Shown here: positions 43,502 to 54,900 of the stretch, piece after piece
Layout: each line of letters opens with the position of its first letter
Position numbering within the stretch: position 1 is the stretch's first letter
Assembly (NCBI GenBank): GCA_023053575.1
Contig: JAKZAP010000011.1
Span: 4,898,001 to 4,962,000, forward strand
DNA length: 64,000 bases
Reading direction: 5' to 3'
Source of the DNA: Branchinecta lynchi
Taxonomy: Eukaryota; Arthropoda; Branchiopoda; Anostraca; Branchinectidae
Made by a program: the position numbers and the translations under genes
The notes under the pieces: generated by a model
What the model was told of the DNA's origin: nothing
Database searches by the model: none
What the model saw: only the letters and a program-made list of their open reading frames with translations

Positions 43502-44229
43502 ACCTCGGACTGCACTTCTGGAAACGTAAGAGCGCAGCCTCAATTGAACTCAGCGAATTCTCTACTCAGTGTAATTCTCAATGTTTTCTGCGTTTCTTTC
43601 GTTTACGATTTTGTTGTTGCCTTTTTGTTTTTTCTTCTCTTACTCCTTCCTGGATGTCCGCACAATGATGGGAAAAGTTATAATATAAATGTGATCACAA
43701 ATGTTTCCACCCCTAAATAGTACCCCTAGTGTTGAGGTACGCAACCCATCTACCAGCTCGATTCTTACTACGGACGTAAAGAATCCTCCTGTCCAACTTC
43801 AACATGTCACAGTCCATTTGGGAATCAAATTATCTTGATAACAGACGTACAGGCGGAAGGACATAGTACGAAGTCATGGGTATCCGTCTGCTCTGGTTTG
43901 AGATCCCGTAAAATTCATCAGCCCTTGAGAAACCGTGCGATTGGATATGTACGGCTAGTCCGTAAGCTACTTGCTAGTATTTAGCAGGGCTATTATTTAA
44001 CAATTTAGGGCAAGACTAATAGCTTACAGGTCTGTGCATTAGTCTAAAAGAAGCAGGCAGGAAAGGGATATATTCCTAACTGTCAAAAGAGCCCAAAAGG
44101 GATTAAAATCAGAAGAGGAAAATATCCAAAATAATGTGTCTACCGATCCCGATAAACAAATACGAAGCCAACACCACCAAAATATCGATAACGTGATATC
44201 CAAGACAATTTTATAAATATGACTGGGGG
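43502..44229. repeat. Decayed T-family fragment; otherwise no gene
   Basis: 43690-43915 retains the end order of family T (ACCCCTA..., TGAGGTACGCAACCCATCTAC, AAAGAATCCTCCTGTCCAA, AGTCATGGGTATCCGTCTGC, GAGATCCCGTAAA) but is strongly diverged and lacks the palindrome. Confidence 0.5.
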
Positions 44230-44399
44230 CAGGCCCGTATCCAGGAATTTATTTCGGGGGGGGGGGGGGTCGCCTGCGGGTCGTACAAAAAAGTACAAAA
44301 AAGACATAGATAAGGGGGAAAAGCCTATAAAAATTATTTTTTGTACGTTTCGGGGGGGGGGTTCAACCCCCTACCCCCCCCCCCCTGGATACGGCCTTG
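44230..44399 (+). mobile_element. hAT-type MITE, poly-C family
   Basis: CAGGCCCGTATCCAGG ... CCTGGATACGGCCTTG with TSD ACTGGGGG / ACTGGGGC. The whole 170 bp is open in one plus frame that continues into flanking DNA. Confidence 0.9.
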
Positions 44400-44761
44400 A
44401 CTGGGGCACAAGCAGCACATTTAAACGAAACGGAGCGGTGCAACTTCAGTCGTACAAGCCAAACCCACCAGATGACTACCAAGCTGCTGTAATCAAACAC
44501 TATCATTTCCTCGTTACCGGCTATAACGACACAGCCAGCCAAAAGGAAATGAAAAAAACAAAAACCGACACGATTTGCGCTCCACCACAAAAACAATTAT
44601 GTTTTTTGCCCCCTTGTCTTTTCATGCTAAGCCTCTGGTGCGCGATAATTCAAATCTCTTTTCAAGTCATTCGAATGAAAATTGATGGCATGTACCACCA
44701 CTTGCCTTTTCACTTTTTGTGTGTCTGCGGGCACAAGACTTGTATGCAAAGCGCAAAATAA
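44400..44761 (+). other. Unidentified open frame downstream of the MITE
   Basis: Open for 120 codons in the frame that enters from the MITE: NGAVQLQSYKPNPPDDYQAA, then HYHFLVTGYNDT and a Cys/His-containing C-terminus. No recognised domain, no splice evidence, and the preceding DNA before the MITE is not open, so a real exon would have to begin near the MITE. Low confidence. Confidence 0.25.
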
Positions 44762-45389
44762 TATAATATGAATTGTTTTTTGTTCCATACGGATGCATAT
44801 CATTATTACGTTACATTTGGGTTAATTGCGTCGGTAAGGAAATGGGCTGGGGCTCAACTACGCAGTTTCTGATGGATCCTGAGGATTTTATGGAAAGGGT
44901 CGGTCGTTAGGGTTTAAGGGATTCTAGACAAAAAGTTTGAACGTAATGTAAGAGACGCTAAGCCCAGTTGTACGTCATGCATCTGGAGGACGTAGTTTGG
45001 ACTGCCGTGCGTTTTTGCGACAGATATTGGTACATTTTGAAGTTTAACTGAAAAGGCGGCTTATTTTCGTTTGTTTTATATATACTGAAATATTAGAACT
45101 CTCTTTAGGAGCATTTTAAAATTTTCCTCAATAGACTCTAGTAGGGATGGACGGCCTCTCGACAAGACCGGCTCCATAGCTGAACCACCAAATTTAAACA
45201 AGAAAAAAATGTTATTTTTCTGGCCCGTCCTCTGATCAAGGCTGAGTTTCATGGCTACAGAATCAAACAGTAGATGCTATAAATATCAGACTAACAGTCT
45301 GCCATTTCCATTATTCTTTCTTATTTATACATATACGTCCTCCAGGATTCGTTAGCCGCTCTCTAGTTGCAAATAACCAAGAGTAGAAG
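44762..45389. other. No gene seen; R5 end motif
   Basis: AAGTTTAACTGAAAAGGCGGCTTATTTTCG at 45035-45068 is one of the shared R5 motifs. Otherwise AT-rich DNA without features. Confidence 0.35.
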
Positions 45390-45564
45390 CAGGCCCGTAT
45401 CCAGGAATTTATTCCCTTTCGGGGGCGGTTGCCTGCAAAAAGACAGAGATCAGAAGGAAAAGTCTCTAAAATTTAGTATTTTTGTATGTTTTTTTTTGGG
45501 GGGGGGGGGGGGGGGGGGGGGGTCAACCCCCTACCCCCCCCCCCCCCCCCTGGATACGGCCTTG
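45390..45564 (+). mobile_element. hAT-type MITE, poly-C family
   Basis: Same ends as its relatives, TSD AGTAGAAG / GGTAGAAG. Carries the longest G run of the window (about 24 nt near 45500) followed by a C run of about 17 nt. Confidence 0.9.
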
Positions 45565-46901
45565 GGTAGAAGGTATACGCGCATAGAGGCATACAGATCC
45601 AAAAGGGGAAATTCCCAATGCGAAAACCGACTATTAATGAATCATTCATGGTGAATGAATAGTGGGTCAACGAATTACTGTATCTTGATTGGGTCTTCAG
45701 GCCTATTTAAGGGGATCGGTGAAGGGTAACTAGATTGTCGTATTTCAGCCCTTTTCGGTTAAACCTCCATGATGATTCAGCTGCTGCGAAACTTGCGAAA
45801 CGCTATAACTTCGAGACGAACACCAACAAACTCGGTAAGAGATGTCCTAGTGTCGAAGTAGATCAGGCAAAGCTGGTCTGGCCTGGTCACATCTTAGGCT
45901 CGTGGAGCAATGGCACCCTGACGATATATGACAAAAAAAAACCTCGAGAGGCTACCTCCGAAACGTACAGTAATAATGTACAATAAAATAAAACTCTACA
46001 ACGTTTCCTAAGAAGGACGCCAGAGACAGACGATGAAGGAACGTGTTGGAATACGCGTTATGGTGGCTAAAAGACAAGCTGCAGGAGTATATAGAAGCAG
46101 ATCTTGAGCTCATCCACGATTTCCGTTACTTCGGTCATTTCTGGGCAGAAGGATGTCTTCAGTTTGTGTGACGAAGAATCAAGAAGGAGCGGGTTGGAAG
46201 ATATGACCTGGTGTCTGAAGAAAACTAGTGGACTATAGACAAGGCAGACCTTCAGCCCAACAGCGGATCGATCATCACTGGGACGAAAAACGGCTGCACT
46301 TCCATTTCCCACAACCAAACCCAACCGATGCCCCGACAGATGCGTCCGATTCCCACACGAAGTGCGAGTATGGAAGAGACAGCACAATATCCACACATTT
46401 CCGAACAACATAATTGTAGCGAAGCAGGCTTTCGCCTCTATAAATTTCTCGCGAATCGCAGTGCCCTATTGTCTCGAACTTACATCCGATTCCCGGAGTT
46501 GCCGATTTATGGGATCTTCCAAAAATCATACTCGAGCGGAATCATTCTGTACTAAGCGTCCCACGAGACGCGGAACTTCAGTACAACCTCGACAGCAATT
46601 GTTTCCTGCAAGTGTTAGCTTCGAACTAGCTTACGAAAATCTGCTACCCCAACGCCAAGTCAGCTGATAATGCGAACCAAGGAAGTAAAATACTCTTGAT
46701 GACTATGACGCTGAATCTCCGGGTACCTGCAGAGGAAAAGAAGAAACGGTGTCACAGCTGCGCTGACTTGGGATTTGAGTCGTTGGTTTTGAGTCGTTAC
46801 GGACACGTTTGCTCCTTCTTCCTGAGAATCACTGGCGTGTTTTGGACTTAGTCATATAGTGTATTATTATTGCTAGACCAGACGATTTAAAGGGGCAAGT
46901 A
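45565..46901. other. No gene seen
   Basis: Several 60- to 114-codon frames on both strands overlap at 46070-46670 because GC is locally higher; none has a recognisable motif. Confidence 0.35.
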
Positions 46902-47258
46902 CACTGTCAGAAGTTTCATAACAGATAACACGAGGATGCGCGGTTTCAACAGATAATGCGTAACAGATAACACTTTGGGTTTTATCTGCTGTGTTTCAAA
47001 ATGTTACGCATAATAAGCGTTACCATCAGGAAGAACCGAAAAACCGGCAAAAAGTATCGGCTGAGTTTTCCGACATCATGACGATAAGCAATAAAGTCAG
47101 TAGATGTTTTTGGCTCTTCTTAACAAAGCCTGTTATGCATAACAGTTCATGCATAACGTTTTCAAACACAACAGATAACCCCAGAAGTGTTATCTGTTAC
47201 GCATTGTCTGTTGAAACAGTGCATCCTCGTGTTATCGGCTATGAAACTTCTGACAGTG
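46902..47258. mobile_element. TA-flanked foldback MITE with ~115-bp inverted arms
   Basis: TA at 46900-46901 and 47259-47260. Arms start CACTGTCAGAAGTTTCATA and continue with GATAACACGAGGATGC, AATGCGTAACAGATAACACT and on for about 115 bp at high identity. The central 120 bp is unique. The arms contain several AACAGATAA motifs. No coding capacity. Confidence 0.9.
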
Positions 47259-48611
47259 TAAACACGAATGGACCATCGTAGCAGCTTTTTGCAACAAACG
47301 ACTCGGTTTTCCACTTCAAATTTCATAGCGGCACCACGATAAACTTGAGTGCCACATTTACCCGAAGCTTCAAGAAACCTACCTCTTATGAATATAACCG
47401 GTACGGACCCGGTTACTGCCTTTCAATTATTGCCTATTCAGAGCGAATAAATTAATGCGTGCAGTCGTATTCCGATCGCCCACATGCGGTCAAGTGGGTC
47501 CTAACCCGCTTTCTCGTCATTCCTAGGCAGACACCCCTTAGTACTTCAATTTCAATGTACCCTCACACAATTCATGACCGAAGAAAAATCCAATAGCAAA
47601 AAGGTATTAAAACCTGTTCTGGTATGAGAGCTAGACCCCTGGATAATAATAGGAGATTAGAGTGGGCATACGAAGGTCAGGATGCAGGTCATAAGCCGAA
47701 TTTCTCGTCTTTCTGACTTTTTTCATTACATGGGCATATCACGCAAGATCGCCTTTAATGACATGAAAAGGCGGTAACACCTGTTCGATAAATTACCTTC
47801 AAAAGAACGGCTGACAGCGGGATGAAAAAAAGGGTCATCCGAGAAGTCCAACTAGATCTTCGCAATCACTAAAACAATTTTGATCAATGTAACCATGGTC
47901 TAATCATAACTGTCATTAAACAATTTTGTGGTTGACGGGATAATTTCCATTCCTCTGAGCTTGTTCCTCAATTGGTTACCCCGCACTCCACTTTATTTAG
48001 AGATTTCCGGCCTACTATTATTATACATATCTGAAAGGATTTTGGCCCCCTCAATCGTTTTCACAGTATATAACGCCGCGACGTTCTCGGATCTCTTTAC
48101 AGTTTTATTTTTTTCCGAAATCTTATTTTCCCTCACCACATCATTCGTAATTTTTGACAGTCAAGGCTAACATGTACTGTACGTAGTACTGGAAATTTCT
48201 CATGGGCCTCTCTGTTAGCTTTAATAATTTGGAACTAACAACTATGTTTCAAGTCAAGGACCCGACAACGATGCCATTAGAAGAAACTTGGTCAATTCTA
48301 CAAAGATCGGCAGTGATCTTCCCATACCACAATCTTCTCCCTTCTCCAAACAACAATAATTTGTATCCACTTCTCTATGTTACTTATTAATTTTATTTGA
48401 GAGAAATAAACAATAACAATTTTAATGAATCCTTCAGGACGGCCTGACTAGGCTAGACCCAAGAAAGATTCAGTCACAAATGTGAAGTCATTTCTCACAA
48501 CTTAACTCACAGTTTCTCACAGTTTAACGATTTTTTTTTTTTTTTTTTTTTTTTTATAAATTCCCGGGAACTTCATTACCTTGCTCTACGTGAACAGACA
48601 CCTCTCTTCTG
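47259..48611. other. No gene seen; T run
   Basis: AT-rich DNA with a 25-nt T run at 48531-48555 and short hydrophobic frames near 47930-48170 without further support. Confidence 0.35.
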
Positions 48612-49611
48612 TTTTTGGGATCCCAAAACGTAAGTGGAGGGATACCTATGACATCGTAAAGTTGTCCGTCTGTCCGTCCGTCCGTCCGTCTGTTAGCACG
48701 ATAACTCTCGATGGGATTGAGATATTTTGATCAAACTTGGCCTGAGGACTCTTTAGGTCAAAGTACAGGTCAAGTTGAAGATGGGCTATGTAGCTCTATA
48801 TTTAGGGGTGGGGGAGGGGGTTAAAGTTAAGGGGAACAGAAAATATTTTTAAAAAGCTAATGAAATAGTCGAATTAGGGGTAAGGAGACATTCTGACTCC
48901 GAATATGAAATTTATTTTCTGGCCGGACAAATAGTTCACCCGGAATCCGGCGAAAACCGGAATATTTCTGAAAAGTAATATGAAGTTGATTGGAGGTTCG
49001 ATTCAGGGGCAAGGAAACGTGCTGAGTCCGAATATGAAAATTATTTTCTCGCCGGACAATTAGTTCGGCCGGAATCCTGAGAATTTGTTTAAAGTAAAAG
49101 TTTTATTTAAATTTGATAAGATGTCCGATTTGCGGGTAAGTAGACATGCTGAATTCGCATATGACAACCATTTTCTCACCGGACGTATAGCTCGCACGGA
49201 ATCCGGCTGAAAACGGGAAAATTTGTTAAAAGTAGAAGTTTAATTGGAAGTTGATTAGAGGTTGGATGTAGGGGTAAGAAGACATGCTGAATTTGTTTTT
49301 GAGCTTAACTTTTTTGGCAGGACAAGTAGTTCCCGAATTCCGCCGACACCGGAAAATTGGCAGAAGTAAGGCAGGAAGTTTCGATCTGCTTCGTCAAAAT
49401 ATATATGACTTAAAGGGGTAAACACACATGCTGAATCCATATCTAAACTTGGTTTTCTCATATGGTTAGCTATTTGGCCTTAATCTATTTCTGAATTTTA
49501 ATAGTAAAACTGTTCAAGGAGTCTGGCGAAGAGTGGATCTGGCGAAGACAAGACCCAATTGTCTGGATCAAATATTGAATTTTTGGGATCCCATCGGAAC
49601 CTTTGGTCTTG
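48612..49611 (-). mobile_element. Family T tandem-repeat element (T5)
   Basis: TTTTTGGGATCCCAAAACG, GTCCGTCTGTCCGTCCGTCC minisatellite, about five 137-bp units, and the end CATCGGAACCTTTGGTCTTG. TTCTGTT occurs on both sides; whether it is a TSD is unclear as the family appears to insert in T-rich sites. Confidence 0.85.
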
Positions 49612-50699
49612 TTCTGTTGGGAGTCACTTCGCAGCGGGTAGATATTTGTCCGTTCTGGCCTTGCGCCAGACAAGCTGCCGAAACGCGTATCTCAGACTGG
49701 AATAAGTTCAGCATTACGTCACATTATATGTGTGTGTAACAACAATTTTGTGGAACAAAATCGCAGCTATGTGCATTGGTAAGGACTGGGCAGGAAACAA
49801 ACGCTTGTGTAGACATAGTAAAAAGTCAAATCGATAGGGTAGTGGGTCACTTTCCATTTCTGCTGCTATAAGATATGTTAAACCTCCATTATCCTGGGAC
49901 ACAGATGACAGGTTTTCCTCTTACTAACCTGTGGATCTATTTTACCATGTCTGATCCAAGTGATGACCGTGAGGCATGGGGGGATTAACAGAAGCTAGTC
50001 CGCTTGGAAAGGCAACAGGAGTATGGCCAATTACACTTTGCGAGCCTACCCCTTGAATAACTGAAATTGCAGCTAGACAGGAACAGCGGACCACTTGCGA
50101 GTCTTCCCTGCGTCAAGATTAGTCACTCACTCACTTAATATTCACCGAAGAAAAGTTTACATCATCCACATGCTGCCAATGAACACTGTGGAAAAACATT
50201 TGAAAAAAAAAAAAGATAATCAAGTTACAACTCATTATGCGTTTGTTCGATCAACCTTGCTGCTGTGCCAAATCGACCATTTGATTCGCAGTTGACAAAT
50301 TAGAGAAGTACCGCAGAATCTGCTGTAAACTGATCTGAACAACTTTCAGATCTACCATATCATCAAACAGAATCAGAAAATGTTGCTGAACAGCCATACA
50401 AAAAAAAACATTGAAGAAAAACACCAATAAAACATTCACAAAGGGATTGTGCTATTGCGACAAAGAAAGAATTTGCAACACATCGGGCAGCAGCAAAATA
50501 TTTTTTTTTTACCACACAATATTATATAGTTTATATCATTTCTAAGTGATTTGGTACAACCTCCACAATTTTGCGGATGTACCGCATGACAATACATGTA
50601 TTTGTTCCATTCCATTCCTCCGCGCTGCTTTGTCCCATAGAGAGCGATTTTTGTAGTTTGTTGTGTTTTCTTTTTGGTTTGTTGCCATGACCCCATGCG
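49612..50699. other. No gene seen
   Basis: AT-rich DNA with short frames only. The last 12 bases (TGACCCCATGCG, 50688-50699) are the left TSD of H5. Confidence 0.35.
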
Positions 50700-50702
50700 A
50701 TA

Positions 50703-50740
50703 TTTCGGCCCTTCTTGGCAAGGGTCCTCGTCAGGCTGTC
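50703..50740 (-). ncRNA. Truncated hammerhead core, left arm of H5
   Basis: Minus strand GACAGC, CTGACGA, GG-A-CCCTT/AAGGG-CC stem II, GAAA intact; the stem III, UA and stem I 3' strand are cut off by the element boundary. It cannot self-cleave alone. Confidence 0.65.
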
Positions 50741-50760
50741 AATCCTCTGGTTCAACTTCG

Positions 50761-50900
50761 GGGAAGGAAACAAACCTGTAATGATTACAGGTTTGGGAAG
50801 GAAACAAACCTGTAATGATTACACGTTTGGGAAGGAAACAAACCTGTAATGATTGCAGGTTTGGGAAGGAAACAAACCTGTAATGATTACAGGTTTGTTT
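50761..50900. repeat. 34-bp tandem repeat of a palindrome within H5
   Basis: GGGAAGGAAACAAACCTGTA recurs at 50761, 50795, 50829 and 50863. Each unit contains AACCTGTAAT-G-ATTACAGGTT, an almost perfect palindrome, at the centre of the inverted-repeat element. Confidence 0.9.
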
Positions 50901-50927
50901 CGTTTCCCGAAGTTGAACCAGAGGATT

Positions 50928-50992
50928 GACAGCCTGACGAGGACCCTTGCCAAGAAGGGCCGAAATATCACTGATGAAGAATCATAGCTGAC
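50928..50992 (+). ncRNA. Hammerhead ribozyme-like motif (type I), right arm of H5
   Basis: GACAGC (50928-50933), CTGACGA (50934-50940), stem II 50941-50961 (GG-A-CCCTT, loop GCCAAG, AAGGG-CC), GAAA (50962-50965), UA (50985-50986), GCTGAC (50987-50992). Same 65-nt length and order as in H3; all core nucleotides of the hammerhead consensus are present. Stem III is short. Confidence 0.75.
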
Positions 50993-51262
50993 ATATCCGT
51001 TGTAAACATTGTTTAAATAAATGTTTCAAAGTCAGCTTGGGCTCAAAGAATATTTTTTTTTGACCCCATGCGTTTTTTCGTGCAAGAAATTAATTCATTC
51101 ATTCATTCATAGTAAGTCTATTAGCAATCCACGTTATCTTTAAAAAAAATAACATACTTGCTCAATTTGGTCAATTGTGATGTTTCAATTTGTTATGTTT
51201 TCTACTTAACATGAATTTTCATTTTCAGTTATTTTTAACATAAAGTGAACTTTCAGTTTCAG

Positions 51263-51337
51263 GGCGCGAAAATCAAAAAGAAGCAGAAACAGTTGGATGG
51301 AAGTTACTCGGACAGCTCAATCAGCATCATTCGTCAA
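51263..51337 (+). CDS. Candidate 75-nt internal exon, unidentified gene
   Basis: Flanked by AACTTTCAGTTTCAG (acceptor) and CAA|GTAAGAC (donor). The 75 nt are 25 codons in phase 0: GAKIKKKQKQLDGSYSDSS then ISIIRQ. All three frames are open, so coding is not proven; the phase-0 reading fits the exact multiple of three. A basic patch followed by a serine-rich stretch is seen; I do not recognise the protein. The MITE 51368..51880 follows 30 bp after the donor. Confidence 0.35.
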
Positions 51338-51367
51338 GTAAGACTTTTATTTGCAGGCGCACAAGGT

Positions 51368-51880
51368 CGAGGGGTCGACGACTAATTTTGTATGTACACC
51401 ATTCCGGAATAGCCTAATAGTCCTGACCATTCCGGATTATTCCTGGCCATTCCGGATTATTCTTAACCATTCCGGATTACTCCTAACTATTCCGGATTAG
51501 TCCTAACCCTCTGTATGGGATATAATTCCAGTTGAAATTAGAAATTCGAGTCATCTGGCATCCTTCATGGCTACAGTGAAGAGATTTTTCCTTGCAAAAT
51601 GATAGAATAACGCGTGAGTGTTTTTTATAAGCAGAATGTTTGTTGTATATGTATGAACCGTGTATGAATGGCATGTAGAATAATATAAAAATAGTGTTAC
51701 CATATTTTGTAGGATAGAGAAGACTGCCACCTAATAAAATTTAATCTAGTCTAATATAATCCATTCCGGATTATTCTTGACTATTCCGGATTATTCCTGA
51801 CCATTCCGGATTATTCCTGACCATTCCGGATTATTCCTTCGGGACGTGTACACCATTCGGGGAGAGTCGTCGACCCCTCG
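51368..51880. mobile_element. hAT-type MITE with a 20-bp minisatellite in its arms
   Basis: Perfect 8-bp TSD CACAAGGT (51360-51367, 51881-51888); inverted ends CGAGGGGTCGACGACT and AGTCGTCGACCCCTCG, then GTACACCATTC near both ends. Units of CCATTCCGGATTATTCCTGA are repeated about five times in each half, around a unique 250-bp centre. Non-coding. Confidence 0.9.
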
Positions 51881-52327
51881 CACAAGGTAGCAAGGACCCT
51901 GATTTAAGCTGCAAATCACTATTGCACCAGTCAAAGAGCTAAACCTTGCACACATGCTCCTAACTTTCAACTGCCACTGGATTCAAAATTATTCTATTTT
52001 CTATTATTTTTGTTTCACGACACGCTGCTCGCGAATCGTTGTTTATAAAGTGAATCGGTGATATTGATGTTGCACCATCTGGAAAAGCCCGCCTGCTTGA
52101 CATTTTTACACACCAACCTTCCACGCCCCCTCCCACATCGTTAGTTAGCATTTACCAAACCAGGGCAGTAGAAGATGTTGGAACTTGGAAGGAATACCAC
52201 AGGGGCCCTTTCCCTTTAAATTCCTTTTCCAAACCCCTAATGCTAAGTCCTTATTCAGTCGGTCTGCAGCTTCCGCTTCATCCAACCCCACCACAGTTTA
52301 TGGATCCATAGAGCTATGAACCCCACC
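51881..52327. other. No gene seen
   Basis: Spacer between two hAT-type MITEs; no exon or repeat recognised. Confidence 0.4.
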
Positions 52328-52648
52328 CAGAAGCGTTACTAGCCAAAATGTTTAGGGGAGGACGAGGCGTTTGCCGACTGGCTGGTAATTTTTACCGACC
52401 TTTTCTGTAGAAAAAACGACTGTTTTCAACAACAAAAATTACATTTTAGAAAAAATCTACTGATTTTCAGAAAAACTGACTATTTTGACGAAAAATTGAC
52501 CAATTTTCAGAAAAACCGACTGTCTTCATGAAAAAAAATCAACCGTTTTGACGAAAAATCGCGAAGCGCCAGCTCGGTATTTTTTTTTACCGACTGGCCG
52601 ACAGAGTTGGGGGGCGCCCCCCCCCCCCCCCCCGTCGTGATGCCACTG
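52328..52648 (+). mobile_element. hAT-type MITE, CGACTG family (copy c)
   Basis: CAGAAGCGTTACTAGCC ... GTCGTGATGCCACTG with TSD ACCCCACC / AACCCACC. Interior has AAAACGACTGTTTT-type repeats and a 19-nt C run at 52616-52633. Confidence 0.85.
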
Positions 52649-54258
52649 AACCCACCTACTATTTTTCCCACTGTCAGATTCAGATAATCAAACTTGTGTG
52701 TCATGCGCAGAAGAAAATTTCAATCAAGATGGAAAATAAAATTAGACATTTAAAATGCTCGAAGTATAAACTATTTAAAAGGACAGAGATATGCAGCATT
52801 GCCAAGTATTCATTTTAGAGATTTCAGAATTCCGAATTCGCGGTATCGTACAATGAACTGGCAGGCGATGGGCAGACTCCTTTAAAGAGGGGCTCAAAAT
52901 ACATAATACGACTAAATCCTCGTATTCTGTGATACCCTGCAAACGTTTCCTTCAACGAAAGTATCATAAATACCGAGAAACTGTGCATACTTTCACTTCC
53001 TTCAGGTTGCTACTTGCAAGTGTCTAATACCCTTGCCCACCACCTGGATGCAATTCGACGACGCCGTGATTCTTAAATTCCTTTCTTGCGCATAATGAAT
53101 CATCAGTGAATATTTAGCAATCTCATTTCTGAGAGTTTCAAATGTCATAGCCTAAGTAACTTATTTATGACCCGCCGTTTTCAAAAACGGAGTATTAAAA
53201 GAAAACAATGAAAAGAAAGAAAACACAAAAATACACACATACAATTAGCTGAACCTTAAGAATTTAAGAACTGCGAAAAAGTATTTCTTTTCTTGCTCTA
53301 AATGTTTGCTATTGAGGATAATGTTCCATGCCTGACATCTTGTCTGGCAGTGATGGTGACCCACAAGAGAAGGCATGTTTGTATCAAACAGAAGCTGACT
53401 AGTATCAGGACGTTCAGATTTTGATACGAACTTTGAGAAACCGGAGCAGTTGGACGCATTTGCGTTCAATTCGATCATACCGCTGTGGAACATTCTACTT
53501 TCCACTACAGTGCAAACAAATCTCTGCAGTCTCTGCTATATCGGGCCTTTGTAATCGTGAATCAACGAATTCGGAGATTTTGATTTCGAGTTCGCAGAGT
53601 TAAAACCCTATGGAGAAGTAAAACGTTAGAATACAAAATCGCCTAGTGCAGATTATGTTATATGAAAGCGGAGATTTTTTTGTGTCAGTGTAAGCATTGT
53701 CTGGAGGATCAGTTCTTATACTCTTGACCAACACCTGAGAAACTAATAAGAAAATGCAAGAAGTGCTCAAGCGCTCAAACGTGGAGTGTGGAAGTAAAAG
53801 GTGTATCACATCTTAGTATATATATATATATATAAGAGATTTCACATCCTGCGTAACCAAACAAGAATTGAAATAACCTAGTTTGAAATCATCCCACTTT
53901 AAGAGCTTTTATGTAAACAAACCGCAAGTAGAAATCCAAAGAGATCTTGAAGATCTTGCAAGAACGGTTTCAATTTCGATACTGAATGTCTTGCCAGCCA
54001 GACCGACTCTTTAAACCTCTTTTCCATTAGCAAGGTAATAACAAGTGCAATAAACCAAATCGTAGCAGCCTAATACCCCCTTCGTCACAACTTCATTAAG
54101 AACGGCATATCATCGATCATATGACAAAATCGTCCAGTTTCCAACTTTTCATTAAGAATTGAAGTACGTCGCGTGGTCTTTTTTGTTGATGTTGCACTAA
54201 AATTGCGTATCTTGACTAGAATTTAATTCTAGTCACGGGTAAAAAAACTTAATCATGG
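52649..54258. other. No gene seen; (TA)n microsatellite
   Basis: A TATATATATA run at 53817-53835. Short frames near 53245-53810 have no motifs. Confidence 0.35.
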
Positions 54259-54435
54259 GATGGCCCGTACCCAGGAATTTATTTCGGGAGGGGGGGGGGG
54301 GGTCGCCTGCTGGTCGGACAAAAAAAATACAATAAACACATAGTCAGAGGGAAAAGCCTATACAAATGATTATTTTTGTATGTTTCGGGGGGGGGGGGTC
54401 AACCCCCCTACACCCCCCCCCTGGATACGGCCTTG
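54259..54435 (+). mobile_element. hAT-type MITE, poly-C family
   Basis: ATGGCCCGTACCCAGG ... CCTGGATACGGCCTTG (left end mutated), TSD ATCATGGG / CTCATGGG. Family interior and G/C runs conserved. Confidence 0.85.
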
Positions 54436-54900
54436 CTCATGGGCAATTCGGGCCCACTTGCCCATGAACTTGGAGGGAGGTTCCACTCCACGTTCCATGT
54501 ATGCTATCAACCCTAATATCTAAAAGCGTAAGAAACTTGCCCTTGAACCAATTAGGAGTGGGGTTTGGGAGCCTCAAAAAGCAAAAAGGGACCCCAGTGC
54601 TCACAAGCTTACCAAGTTTCAACTTGATACCGGTAGATTGCTGTCACGGGTCACGAACTTTACTCTTGTGCAATCTGGGCCCAGTTGCCCATGAACGAAG
54701 TGGGTGGGGGAGGTGCGACTTTAAAAAGTAGTTTCGCAGCTCTTGGATCTGCAAGTACAAGGAATTTTATCATCCTGTGTCCAGCTCTGGTCAAGTTATA
54801 AACATAATTCACTGGGCAATCTCAGCCCATTTGCCCCTTAAAAAGGCATAAATAGACCCCAATACCCACAAGTGTACCAAGTACTTGATGCATGCACTGT
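54436..54900 (+). repeat. Third tandem-unit family, GGGCAATCTGGGCCC
   Basis: GGGCAATTCGGGCCCACTTG, GCAATCTGGGCCCAGTTG and GGCAATCTCAGCCCATTTG appear at 54445, 54670 and 54813, each followed by CCCATGAAC/CCCTTAAA, and ACCAAGTTTCAACTTGATACC recurs. The style recalls T and T' units but the sequence differs. Confidence 0.5.

Larger units (their letters stand above)
50700..51060 (+). mobile_element. Hammerhead-type retroelement with opposed ribozyme cores (copy H5)
   Basis: 361 bp between 12-bp perfect TSDs, TGACCCCATGCG (50688-50699 and 51061-51072). The left arm starts at ATATTTCGG, directly at the GAAA of a minus-strand core, so its cleavage side is missing; the right arm has a complete plus-strand core. 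Between them are four 34-bp tandem units. It ends AAAGTCAGCTTGGGCTC and a T-rich tail. Non-coding. Confidence 0.85.

Noticed and set aside
44219..44761. 180-codon open frame, the longest in the window
   Set aside because: Its first third is the hAT-type MITE including its G and C runs, and the upstream DNA is not open. Only the downstream part is listed, with low confidence.
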